A DNA stretch of 64,000 nucleotides from Austwickia sp. Lineage in GTDB: Bacteria > Actinomycetota > Actinomycetes > Actinomycetales > Dermatophilaceae. The translations under genes and the position numbers were made by a program. Shown here piece after piece: positions 1 through 7,758 of the stretch (its first letter is position 1; each line of letters begins with the position of its first letter). The DNA lies in NCBI GenBank assembly GCA_016711265.1, contig JADJTI010000005.1:310001-374000 (forward strand), given 5' to 3'. The notes beneath the pieces are model-generated. The model saw nothing but the letters and a program-made list of their open reading frames with translations. It did not search any database and had not been told where the DNA came from.

Positions 1-1431
1 GCCACCAATACCTCCAGCCTGTCCGTGACCGACCTGGCCGTGGCGACCGAACACCCCAAGCGCGTCGTGGGGCTGCACTTCTTCAACCCCGCCCCGGTGC
101 AGGACCTCGTCGAGGTCATCAGCACGGTGATCACCGAAGAAGGCGTGCTGGATGACATCCGTGGGCTGGTGGAGAAGATCGGCAAGAAGCCGGTCACCGT
201 GGGCGACCGGGCCGGTTTCATCGCCAACGCCCTGTTGTTCGGGTATCTCAACCACGCGGTCTCGATGTACGAGGCCAAGTACGCCTCCCGCGAGGACCTG
301 GACGCGGCCATGCGGTTCGGCTGCGGCCTCCCGATGGGCCCGTTGGCACTGGTCGACCTGATCGGCCTGGACACGACGTACGCGATCCTGGACACGATGT
401 ACCACGAGGACCGCGACAAGTTGCACGCGCCGTCCCCGATCCTGAAGCACATGATCGCGGCGGGGCTGTTGGGCCGTAAGAGTGGCCGCGGCTTCTACAC
501 CTACGAGGGTCCCGGGTCCGGCAAGGTCGTCGCGGACGCCCTGACCCCGAAGGCCGGCGAAGGTGCGGACAAGGTCCACGACATCAAGAAGGTCGGGGTC
601 ATCGGCAACGGCACGATGGCGATGGGCATCGTCGAGGTGTTCGTCAAGGCCGGCTACGACACCACGTTCATCGCCCGGAGCCAGGAGAAGGCCGACGCCT
701 CCCAGGGCAAGCTGCTCAAGTCGCTGGAGAAGCAGGTCCAGCGCGGCCGGTTGACCGAGGAGAAGCGGGACGCCGCGATGGCGTTGTCGCACCCCTCGCA
801 CAGCTACGACGACCTCAAGGACGTCGACATCGTCGTCGAGGCGATCGCCGAGGAGCTGGGCCTGAAGCAGGCCGTCTTCGAGAACCTCGACGAGGTCTGC
901 AAGCCGGGTTGCGTGCTGGCCACCACGACGTCCTCACTCCCGGTCATTCAGATCGCCGCGGTCACCAAGCGGCCGCAGGACGTCATCGGCATGCACTTCT
1001 TCAACCCGGCCAACATCATGAAGCTGGTCGAGATCGTCACCACGGTGTCGACGGCCGAAGACGTGATGCTCACCGTCCGGGACCTGTGCAAGAAGATCGG
1101 GAAGGTCGACGTGCTCTGCGGCGACCGGGCCGGCTTCATCGTCAACGCGCTCCTCTTCCCGTACTTGAACGACGCGATCAAGATGTTGGAGGCGCACTAC
1201 GCGACCACCGACGACATCGACACCGCGATGAAGTCCGGCTGTGGGTACCCGATGGGCCCGTTCGAGTTGCTCGACGTCGTGGGTCTGGACGTCTCCCTGG
1301 CCATCCAGCGGGAGCTCTACATGGAGTTCCGCGACCGCGGTTTCGCCCCGGCGCCCATGTTGGAGCACATGGTGACCGCGGGATACCTGGGCCGCAAGAC
1401 TGGACGCGGTTTCCGCAACTACGCCCGCTGA
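1..1431 (+). CDS. 3-hydroxyacyl-CoA dehydrogenase, tandem-duplicated (5' end outside window)
   Basis: Oxidises 3-hydroxyacyl-CoA (probably 3-hydroxybutyryl-CoA) to 3-oxoacyl-CoA with NAD(P). The frame is open from base 1 and begins inside the first unit with NTSSLSV, so the start lies upstream; 476 residues are visible. The first unit shows HFFNPAP and a C-terminal domain (GDRAGFIANALL). A complete second unit follows from about residue 190: nucleotide-binding GNGTMAMG, SSLPV, HFFNPAN and GDRAGFIVNALL. The catalytic His and Asn are present in both units. The second unit reads TTTSSL where the first has NTSSL. Such double-unit enzymes of roughly 600 residues are common in actinomycetes. The neighbouring Ccr and thiolase genes fit a role in C4 acyl-CoA interconversion. 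Product class is secure; substrate is inferred. Confidence 0.9.
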   Translation, partial: ATNTSSLSVTDLAVATEHPKRVVGLHFFNPAPVQDLVEVISTVITEEGVLDDIRGLVEKIGKKPVTVGDRAGFIANALLFGYLNHAVSMYEAKYASREDLDAAMRFGCGLPMGPLALVDLIGLDTTYAILDTMYHEDRDKLHAPSPILKHMIAAGLLGRKSGRGFYTYEGPGSGKVVADALTPKAGEGADKVHDIKKVGVIGNGTMAMGIVEVFVKAGYDTTFIARSQEKADASQGKLLKSLEKQVQRGRLTEEKRDAAMALSHPSHSYDDLKDVDIVVEAIAEELGLKQAVFENLDEVCKPGCVLATTTSSLPVIQIAAVTKRPQDVIGMHFFNPANIMKLVEIVTTVSTAEDVMLTVRDLCKKIGKVDVLCGDRAGFIVNALLFPYLNDAIKMLEAHYATTDDIDTAMKSGCGYPMGPFELLDVVGLDVSLAIQRELYMEFRDRGFAPAPMLEHMVTAGYLGRKTGRGFRNYAR

Positions 1432-1474
1432 CGCTGACCCGTCGGCGGACGCGCAGCCGACGGCGAACACACTG

Positions 1475-1509
1475 ACGGTCACGACCCTGAACTGCGGGGT
1501 CGTGGCCGT
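1475..1509 (+). terminator. Hairpin after the 3-hydroxyacyl-CoA dehydrogenase gene
   Basis: A 13-bp stem (arms 1475-1487 and 1497-1509, one G-U wobble in RNA) closes a 9-base loop between the dehydrogenase stop and the next start. There is no T-run. It is read as a GC-rich terminator from position and shape only. Confidence 0.55.
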
Positions 1510-1572
1510 TGGCGTTCGCCCTCGTCGTGGAACACCGGTGGGCCGGACCGCGCCGAGCATCACAATGGGTGG

Positions 1573-2373
1573 ATGACTAGTGGCCGTGACCCTGAGGAGA
1601 GTGTCCAGATTCGGGCGCGCAGCATCCTGCCCGCGCGGCGCGAGAACATCGAACTCCACACCGCCGACGGATTGACCCTGGTCGGCGAACTGGCGCAACC
1701 GCTGGACCGCCCGCCCGCGGCCACCATCATCACGTTGCACCCGTTGCCGACCCACGGCGGGTTCATGGACAGCCACGTCTATAAGAAGGCCGCTCACCGC
1801 CTGCCCGCGCTGGCGGACCTCGCGGTGATTCGCTTCAACACGCGGGGGACGGAGTCCGCGCGTGGGGCCTCCGAGGGCGAGTTCGACTACGCCGAAAGCG
1901 AGCGGTACGACGTCGCCGCCGCCATCGAGTACGCCGAGTTTCACGATCTGCCCCATCGATGGCTGGTGGGCTGGTCGTTCGGGACGGATCTGGCGTTGAT
2001 GCACGGTCACGACCCGGCCATCAAGGGGGCGATCCTGCTCAGCCCGCCGCTGCGGTTCAGCGGGCCGGAGCACCTTTCGGCCTGGGCGCAGGACGGCAAG
2101 CCGGTCCTGGCGTTGGTGCCGGAGTTCGACGATTACTTGCGTCCCGACGAGGCGCGCGAGCGGTTTGCCGCGATCCCGCAGGCGCGGGTGGTGGGGGTCG
2201 AGGGTGCCAAGCACCTGTGGGTGGGGGAGACCTACGTGCACCGAGCGTTGACGGAGATCGTGAACGCGGTCCGCCCCGGTTTCGGGCCGCTGCCGACCAC
2301 GTGGGACGGTCCGATGGAGGAGGAGCCCTCCCCACTGCGGCGGCTCAACCGGACCGGCCGCGCAGCTCGATGA
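1573..2373 (+). CDS. Alpha/beta hydrolase
   Basis: 266-residue cytoplasmic alpha/beta-hydrolase-fold protein of unknown substrate. The nucleophile elbow is GWSFG (Ser135). A late Asp in EFDDYL and a His in GAKHLW could complete the triad, and an HPLPTHGG segment near residue 56 resembles an oxyanion-loop region. No signal peptide is visible. The ATG has no Shine-Dalgarno site, but CACAAT lies exactly 6 bases upstream, so a leaderless start is plausible. Its last 29 bases overlap the convergent cation-efflux gene on the other strand. Esterase, thioesterase or peptidase are all possible. Confidence 0.85.
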   Translation: MTSGRDPEESVQIRARSILPARRENIELHTADGLTLVGELAQPLDRPPAATIITLHPLPTHGGFMDSHVYKKAAHRLPALADLAVIRFNTRGTESARGASEGEFDYAESERYDVAAAIEYAEFHDLPHRWLVGWSFGTDLALMHGHDPAIKGAILLSPPLRFSGPEHLSAWAQDGKPVLALVPEFDDYLRPDEARERFAAIPQARVVGVEGAKHLWVGETYVHRALTEIVNAVRPGFGPLPTTWDGPMEEEPSPLRRLNRTGRAAR

Positions 2374-3319
2374 CGGCACCGTCAAGCCGGGGCAGGGCGA
2401 TCCGCAGAGCCTGAAGGGCCTCATCGCGCACGGTCTGGGCGTCCAGCACGGTGCGCGTCGGGTCGGTTTCGAGGACGACCTCGGCGCGCAGCGTGTGGCC
2501 GATCCAGCGCAACCGCAGGTCTGCGACGGCGGCGACCTCGGGTACGGCGGCCAGAGCCGCGTGCGCCCGGCGCGTCAGTTCGGGGTCGACGCCGTCCATG
2601 AGCCGCAAGCCCACCTGCGCCGCGGCGCTGCGCAGCACCCCGAGGATCGCAACCGCGATGAGCAGGCCTACGACAGGGTCGGCCCAATGCCAGCCGATCG
2701 CCGTACCGCCCGCGCCGAGCACTACGGCGAGGCTGGTCAGGCCGTCGGTCCGGGCGTGTAACCCGTCCGCGACCAGCGCGGCGGAGCCGATCCGGCGGCC
2801 GACGCTGATGCGGTACCGGGCGACCCACTCGTTGCCCAGGAACCCCACCACGCCGGCGCCGGCGACCGCCACAAGCGCGGTGACCTGCTGCGGATGGATC
2901 AGCCGATCGATGGCCTGCCAGCCGGCGAGCACGGCCGACAGCGAGATCATCGCGACGACGAACACCCCGGCAAGGTCCTCGGCGCGTCCGTACCCATAGG
3001 GGTAACGCTGCGTGGGCTGCCGCCGGGCAAGTGCGAACGCGAACAGCAGTGGTACGGCGGTGAGGGCGTCGGCCACGTTGTGCAGCGTGTCGCCCAGCAG
3101 GGCCACGGACCCCGACCAGAGGACGACCACGGCCTGCAGCATTGCGGTCGCGACCAGGATGGCGAGGCTGATCCAGAGGGCCCGGCGGCCGGCCGCGTTG
3201 GCCTCGAGGGCATCGTCGATCTGGTCGGCCGGGTCGTGGGAGTGTCCGGCGCCGAGCAGGTGCCCGAACGTGTGAGCCCCGCGGTGGCGAAGGCCGTGCG
3301 GGTGCTCGTGGGCGTTCAT
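2345..3319 (-). CDS. Cation diffusion facilitator family metal efflux transporter
   Basis: Inner-membrane antiporter expected to export a divalent metal such as Zn2+, Co2+ or Cd2+. The 324-residue protein has a His-rich N-terminus (HEHPHGLRHRGAH...HSHD), about six membrane segments, and the two HxxxD-type metal sites of the family: HNVAD in TM2 and HARTD in TM5. A cytoplasmic C-terminal domain follows from about residue 240. Its ATG overlaps the stop of the upstream ArsR gene by 4 bases (ATGA), so the two are translationally coupled and probably form a metal-responsive operon. The stop lies inside the 3' end of the convergent hydrolase gene. The metal cannot be decided from sequence. Confidence 0.92.
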   Translation of the reverse strand: MNAHEHPHGLRHRGAHTFGHLLGAGHSHDPADQIDDALEANAAGRRALWISLAILVATAMLQAVVVLWSGSVALLGDTLHNVADALTAVPLLFAFALARRQPTQRYPYGYGRAEDLAGVFVVAMISLSAVLAGWQAIDRLIHPQQVTALVAVAGAGVVGFLGNEWVARYRISVGRRIGSAALVADGLHARTDGLTSLAVVLGAGGTAIGWHWADPVVGLLIAVAILGVLRSAAAQVGLRLMDGVDPELTRRAHAALAAVPEVAAVADLRLRWIGHTLRAEVVLETDPTRTVLDAQTVRDEALQALRIALPRLDGAVIELRGRSG

Positions 3320-3693
3320 GCCGGGCCCGTCAGACGGCGAGGGCCGGACGCCAGTGGCTGGTGGTGTGCCGGAGTGTCGGACGCCAGGTGCTCGACGTGT
3401 CGAGTTGCGTCGATCACCAACTGCCTGACGTGCTCGTTCTCGATGCGATACCAGATCTGAGTCCCCGCCCGCCTGGTGTTGACCAAGCGCGCCATCCGCA
3501 TCTTGGCCAGGTGTTGGGAGGTGGCCGGGACTGGGCGGCCGATCCGTTCCGCGAGATCCGTGACCGAGAGTTCCTCATCGAGCAGCAACCAGGCGAGCTG
3601 CAACCGGGTGGCGTCGGCAAGGACGCGGAGCACCTCGACCGCTAATGCGAGGACCTCCTCGGTCTGGGCCCCATGTTGCATGCTTGCATTCAT
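3316..3693 (-). CDS. ArsR/SmtB-family metal-sensing repressor
   Basis: Small winged-helix repressor of about 125 residues. The core runs VLRVLADATRLQLAWLLLDEELSVTDLAERIGRP, then a recognition helix (ATSQHLAKMRMARLV) and a wing (RRAGTQIWYRI). A His-containing tail (HVEHL, HHQP) may bind metal. It should repress itself and the coupled CDF transporter until metal binds. I chose the ATG at 3693 because a -10-like TATTAT ends 6 bases upstream and no ribosome site is present, suggesting a leaderless mRNA. A TTG at 3699 and an ATG at 3681 are alternatives. The inducing metal is not known. Confidence 0.9.
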   Translation of the reverse strand: MNASMQHGAQTEEVLALAVEVLRVLADATRLQLAWLLLDEELSVTDLAERIGRPVPATSQHLAKMRMARLVNTRRAGTQIWYRIENEHVRQLVIDATRHVEHLASDTPAHHQPLASGPRRLTGPA

Positions 3694-3730
3694 GCGCAAA
3701 TAATAGACATGAGTCCGGGCGTGGCGTCAA
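3676..3730 (-). promoter_or_regulatory. Promoter and candidate operator of the arsR-CDF operon
   Basis: On the minus strand, TTGACG (3730-3725) and TATTAT (3705-3700) are separated by 19 bases and place the transcript start at the ATG at 3693. A dyad, GCATG-N8-CATGC (3678-3695), overlaps the first codons, where an ArsR-type repressor could block initiation. Operator function is inference. Confidence 0.5.
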
Positions 3731-3767
3731 CCATGACCAAGGCGCCGCGGCAGGGCGTCGCAGCAGC

Positions 3768-3799
3768 AGGGCCGTCCACCCGCCTGGGTGAACGGCCCT
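3768..3799 (-). terminator. Hairpin downstream of the crotonyl-CoA carboxylase/reductase gene
   Basis: Two 14-base arms (3768-3781 and 3786-3799) pair with one mismatch around a GCCT loop, 33 bases past the minus-strand stop. It lacks a T-run. It also separates this operon from the divergent arsR promoter. Confidence 0.55.
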
Positions 3800-3831
3800 G
3801 CGTGCCTCTCGCGCAGTTCGGGGACGCCGGC

Positions 3832-5604
3832 CTAACGCTGGATGAGCTGCCGCACCACGTCCGTCATGGACAGCACGCCGACCGGCTTGCTGTCTTCGGT
3901 GACGACCAGACGGTGCATCCGCCGTGCAGTCATCATGCTGACCGCCTGGCTGAGCCGCTCACTGGCGGGAACGGTGACGCAGCCGGGCGTCATCACGTCG
4001 CGGACAAGGAGCGCGCGGGCCGCCTCGGCCGAGCGACCTTGGCTCGCGAGCACCAGGTCGGTCTGCGACACCACGCCGACGGCTTCGTCGCCGTCCATCA
4101 CGACCACTGCGTGAATGTCGTGCTCGAACATGAGGTCCGCGGCCCGGGCGGCAGTGTCGCTCGGGGCGCAACCGATGATCTCGCGGTGCATCAGCTCGCT
4201 CACGGTGCGACCGTCGTCGGCGATCTCGATCGCCTCGCCCTCCTCGATGCTCGGGAGTGGCGCCGACATGGTGGACGGGTTCTTCGGGCTGTTGTGTGCG
4301 TCGTCCTTCGGGAGCGCAGCCGTCTTCATCCCCAACGGGGATTCCGCACTTGCGCCCAGGCCGAACTCGGTGGCCCCGACCAGCACGGCCATGTTGCCGT
4401 GGGGGTGCTTGTTCTCGTACATCAACTGGTGGGCTTCGGGGATCTGGTCGTAACTGAAGGCACGAGACAGGCACGGGTTGAGCTGGCCGCTGAGCGCGAG
4501 CTCGTTCATCTCGTAGGACTGCACATTGTTGGCGAAGTGCGAGCCCTGCAGCCGCTTTTGCCGCATCCACAGGTAGCGCAGGTCGACGGTCGCGTTGAAA
4601 CCGGTCGTCCCGGCACAGACGACGACCATGCCGCCGGTGTCGCAGACGAAGATCGAGGTGGGGATCGTGGTCTCGCCCGGGTGCTCGAAGACCAGGTTCG
4701 GCGCCTTCTTCTCACCCAGCACGTCCCAGATCTTCGCGCCGAAGGCGCGCGCGCCCTTGAGCCATGCGTTGTAGCCCACCGTGTCCTTCCAGTGGGGCAG
4801 CATTCCCCAGTGGTCGAACTCGTTGCGGTTGATGCACCCCTTGGCACCCAGGCTCATGCAGTAGTCGAACTTGTCCTCACCGGAGACGATGGCGATCGGC
4901 GTACCGCCCGCCGCCTTGACGATCTGGATAGCCATGGAGCCCAGCCCGCCCGCGCCGCCCCAGACCAGCACCACGTCGCCGGCTTTGACCGCGTTGACAC
5001 CCCAGCCGTGCAGCATGCGCCAGGCCGTCGCCCCCACCAGCGTGTAGGCGGCCGCCTCTTCCCAGTTCATGTGCTTCGGCTTGGGCATGCACTGCTGAGC
5101 CTGGACCTTGGTGAACTGGGCGAAGCTGCCCCAGTTCGTCTCATAGCCCCAGATCCGGAAGGTGGGCGAGTACATCGGGTCGCCGCCGGCGGTGACCGTG
5201 GGGCAGTTGCGGTCCCACTGGCCGCAGTGCATGACGACCTCGTCGCCAACCTTGACGTTGGTGACGTCCTTGCCGACCGCGTACACGATCCCCGAGGCGT
5301 CGCTGCCACCGATGTGGAAAGTCTCTGGGTCCCCGATGCCACCCTTGGCGAACGCCTTGTTGCGAGCGCCGATGACGTCGACCGGGACGCCCAGACCCGC
5401 CCAGACGTTGTTGTAGTTGATTCCCGCGGCCATCACGTAGACCAGGACCTCGTCGTCCTTGATGGACGGCACGTCGACGACTTCCTTCTGGAACGCCTGC
5501 GATGGGGGGCCGAACCGCTCGGGCCGGATCAGCCAGGCGTGCATCTTCTCGGGAATCTCGCCGACCGGCGGCGCCTCACCGATGTCGTACAGGTCCTTGG
5601 TCAT
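3832..5604 (-). CDS. ccr: Crotonyl-CoA carboxylase/reductase with C-terminal CBS-domain pair
   Basis: Reductively carboxylates crotonyl-CoA with NADPH and CO2 to ethylmalonyl-CoA (or reduces it to butyryl-CoA), the key step of the ethylmalonyl-CoA pathway. Residues 1 to about 415 are a medium-chain dehydrogenase-type Ccr. GGAGGLGSMAIQ near 216 is the NADPH loop. Asn65 and Glu155 keep the 90-residue spacing of the CO2-pocket Asn81 and Glu171 of the Kitasatospora enzyme, and His356 in GSHFAN is the likely third residue. After a polar linker, residues 466-590 form two CBS motifs (SELMHREII...VGVVSQTDL and VRDVMTP...VGVLSMTDV) that could bind adenylates and regulate the enzyme. Ordinary Ccr ends near 450 residues, so this is a fusion. 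Start ATG 5604 follows GGAGAAAGG; ATG 5613 is possible. Confidence 0.93.
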   Translation of the reverse strand: MTKDLYDIGEAPPVGEIPEKMHAWLIRPERFGPPSQAFQKEVVDVPSIKDDEVLVYVMAAGINYNNVWAGLGVPVDVIGARNKAFAKGGIGDPETFHIGGSDASGIVYAVGKDVTNVKVGDEVVMHCGQWDRNCPTVTAGGDPMYSPTFRIWGYETNWGSFAQFTKVQAQQCMPKPKHMNWEEAAAYTLVGATAWRMLHGWGVNAVKAGDVVLVWGGAGGLGSMAIQIVKAAGGTPIAIVSGEDKFDYCMSLGAKGCINRNEFDHWGMLPHWKDTVGYNAWLKGARAFGAKIWDVLGEKKAPNLVFEHPGETTIPTSIFVCDTGGMVVVCAGTTGFNATVDLRYLWMRQKRLQGSHFANNVQSYEMNELALSGQLNPCLSRAFSYDQIPEAHQLMYENKHPHGNMAVLVGATEFGLGASAESPLGMKTAALPKDDAHNSPKNPSTMSAPLPSIEEGEAIEIADDGRTVSELMHREIIGCAPSDTAARAADLMFEHDIHAVVVMDGDEAVGVVSQTDLVLASQGRSAEAARALLVRDVMTPGCVTVPASERLSQAVSMMTARRMHRLVVTEDSKPVGVLSMTDVVRQLIQR

Positions 5605-5749
5605 AGTGAGCATCCTTTCTCCGTGGGAACTGGGGCGGTCGTGGCTGCGGCTTCGATCGAGGTGTGGCGCTACCGATGAAGCACACGACCCCCAGGCGCC
5701 GCTAGTCAGGAGCATTGCCCGGGGGATCTCGCGTAACCACGGGTGCGGG

Positions 5750-5767
5750 TGGTGAATTACCTCACCA
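5750..5767. promoter_or_regulatory. Inverted repeat upstream of ccr
   Basis: TGGTGA-ATTACC-TCACCA forms a 6-6-6 dyad in the 231-bp gap between the epimerase gene and ccr (both minus strand). It is the only AT-containing symmetrical site in the gap and could be an operator for ccr. Function is inference. The rest of the gap shows no gene. Confidence 0.3.
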
Positions 5768-5835
5768 GATGGGTATTGCCGGAATAGCCTGTGGGGACTT
5801 GGCAAGACGCCATTGCCCCGTCGTGGCCCGCTGGC

Positions 5836-6273
5836 TCAGTGGTGGGCATCCTTATTCGGCTCGACCAACTCGACGAGCACGCCGCCGGCGTCCTTGGGGT
5901 GCACGAAGTTCACCCGGCTGTTGGAGGTGCCCCGCTTGGGCTGTTCGTACAGCAACCGGACGCCACGTTCGCGCAGGGTGGCGCAGACGTCGTCGATGTT
6001 CTCCACCCGATACGCCATCTGCTGCACGCCCGGGCCGTTGCGGTCCAGGAACTTGGCGATCGTGGAGTTCTCGTCCAGCGGCGCCAGCAGCTGGATGTGG
6101 GATGTAGAGTCGCCGACGGCCATCATGGCCTCCTCGACGCCCTGCTCCTCGTTCGTCTCGCGGTGCGCCATGCGCATCCCGTACTTCTCCTCGTAAAAGG
6201 CGATGGCCTCGTCGAGGTTGGGCACAGCGATTCCGACATGGTCGATATGGGTGAACAGTCCAGCCATCGTCAT
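5836..6273 (-). CDS. mce: Methylmalonyl-CoA (ethylmalonyl-CoA) epimerase
   Basis: Interconverts the 2S and 2R forms of methylmalonyl-CoA (and probably ethylmalonyl-CoA) in a metal-dependent vicinal-oxygen-chelate fold. The 145 residues show the family pattern: IDHVGIAVPNLDEAI near the start with a metal His, SHIQLLAPL with a second site, GVQQMAYRV beginning the second half, and LVELVEP with the ligand Glu at the end. It lies just upstream of ccr on the same strand, which suits handling of the Ccr product. TAGGCT ends 7 bases before the ATG and there is no Shine-Dalgarno site, suggesting a leaderless start; a second ATG lies two codons in. Confidence 0.93.
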   Translation of the reverse strand: MTMAGLFTHIDHVGIAVPNLDEAIAFYEEKYGMRMAHRETNEEQGVEEAMMAVGDSTSHIQLLAPLDENSTIAKFLDRNGPGVQQMAYRVENIDDVCATLRERGVRLLYEQPKRGTSNSRVNFVHPKDAGGVLVELVEPNKDAHH

Positions 6274-6453
6274 GGGGCCAAGCCTAGGGGAGCGGCCCCG
6301 GTCACGGGGGGGCTGGGAAGGGGCCGGTCGACGTACCGACAGCGCGGGTCACGGGTGGTTGCCTCGGTCACAGCGGGCCGCCAGGGGTGCCTGGCTGACT
6401 ATTGTGAACGCATCAGCCGGACGAGCTTCGCCGACTACTTGGAGGCAGACCAG

Positions 6454-7656
6454 ATGAGCGACCGCAAGACCACGGTGATCGTAGCCGGAGCCCGGACCCC
6501 GATGGGCCGGATGATGGGCTCGCTGAAGGACATGTCCGCAGCCGACCTCGGGGGCGTGGCGATCAAGGGTGCCCTGGACAAGGCCGGGGTCGCGCCCGAC
6601 CAGGTCGACTACGTCATCATGGGACAGGTGCTGCAAGCGGGTGCCGGGCAGATGCCGTCCCGTCAGGCCGCCGTCAAGGCCGGCATCCCGATGTCGGTTC
6701 CGGCCCTGACCATCAACAAGGTGTGCCTGTCCGGCATCGACGCGATCGCGCTGGCGGACCAACTGATCCGCGCCGGTGAGTGCGAGATCGTGGTGGCCGG
6801 TGGTCAGGAGTCGATGACCAACGCGCCGCACATGCTGCCCAAGAGCCGCGCCGGGTTCAAGTACGGCGACGTCAAGCTCAAGGACCACATGGACTACGAC
6901 GGCCTGTGGGACATCTTCACGAACCAGGGGATGGGCAACCTCACCGAATCGGGCAACACCGGCGACGTCGCGTTCACCCGGCAGGAGCAGGACGCCTACT
7001 CGGCGCGCAGCCACCAGCTGGCGGCCAAGGCGACTGCCGACGGCAAGTTCGACGACGAGATGGTTCCCGTGATGCTGCCCCAGCGCAAGGGCGACCCGGT
7101 GCCGTTCACCACGGACGAGGGCGTGCGCGCCGAGACCACGGTGGAGACCCTGGGCAAGCTGCGTCCCGCTTTCGCCAAGGACGGCACGATCACCGCCGGC
7201 ACCGCCTCGCAGATCAGCGACGGCGCCTGCGCGGTCGTCGTGATGAGCAAGGAGAAGGCCGAGTCGATGGGCCTGACCTGGTTGGCCGAGATCGGCGCCC
7301 ACGGCATCGTGGCCGGTCCCGACGACTCCTGCCTGCAGCAGCAGCCCGCCTTGGCCATCAAGAAGGCCTGCGAGAAGGAGGGCGTCGACCCGGCATCGCT
7401 GGACCTCTACGAGATCAACGAGGCCTTCGCGGCCGTCGGGCTGGCATCGGCCAAGATGCTCGGCATCGGTGAGGACAAGGTCAACGTCAACGGCGGCGCG
7501 ATCGCGATGGGTCACCCGATCGGCATGTCCGGTGCCCGGATCACGCTGCACCTGGCGCTGGAGCTCAAGCGGCGCGGTGGCGGCATCGGTGTGGCCGCCC
7601 TGTGCGGCGGTGGCGGTCAAGGCGACGCCCTGATCGTGCGAGTGCCCAAGGCCTGA
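6454..7656 (+). CDS. Acetyl-CoA C-acetyltransferase (thiolase)
   Basis: Condenses two acetyl-CoA to acetoacetyl-CoA or the reverse. The 400-residue length is normal. Catalytic residues are visible: nucleophile Cys91 in NKVCLSG, His354 in GGAIAMGHPIG and Cys384 in ALCGGGGQG. The start is fixed by GGAGG at 6441-6445, 8 bases before the ATG. It is divergent from the epimerase gene, and a TATTGT sequence about 55 bases upstream could be its -10 element. With the hydroxyacyl-CoA dehydrogenase and Ccr it supplies the acetyl-CoA to crotonyl-CoA to ethylmalonyl-CoA sequence; a crotonase is encoded at 29938. The biosynthetic or degradative direction cannot be told. Confidence 0.93.
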   Translation: MSDRKTTVIVAGARTPMGRMMGSLKDMSAADLGGVAIKGALDKAGVAPDQVDYVIMGQVLQAGAGQMPSRQAAVKAGIPMSVPALTINKVCLSGIDAIALADQLIRAGECEIVVAGGQESMTNAPHMLPKSRAGFKYGDVKLKDHMDYDGLWDIFTNQGMGNLTESGNTGDVAFTRQEQDAYSARSHQLAAKATADGKFDDEMVPVMLPQRKGDPVPFTTDEGVRAETTVETLGKLRPAFAKDGTITAGTASQISDGACAVVVMSKEKAESMGLTWLAEIGAHGIVAGPDDSCLQQQPALAIKKACEKEGVDPASLDLYEINEAFAAVGLASAKMLGIGEDKVNVNGGAIAMGHPIGMSGARITLHLALELKRRGGGIGVAALCGGGGQGDALIVRVPKA

Positions 7657-7666
7657 TGTCGTCGCG

Positions 7667-7700
7667 GCGGGTGTGGGGCCGCGTGCGGCCCCACACCCGC
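7667..7700. terminator. Near-perfect GC palindrome after thiolase
   Basis: Arms 7667-7682 and 7685-7700 (16 bp, perfect) flank a 2-base centre immediately after the thiolase stop. It is a strong hairpin without a T-run and probably ends thiolase transcription before meaB. Confidence 0.65.
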
Positions 7701-7758
7701 TCGCGTGACCTGGGAGCGCCCCGCGTACGGCGGGGTCCATCGCAAGGAGAGGCGATCG

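Noticed and set aside
934..2424. Long minus-strand open frame opposite the dehydrogenase and hydrolase genes
   Set aside because: It mirrors high-G/C third positions of the plus-strand genes; the translation is low-complexity His/Arg/Val-rich with no domain.
3673..5679. 668-codon plus-strand frame opposite ccr
   Set aside because: Antisense shadow of a clearly recognisable Ccr-CBS gene; no motif in the translation.
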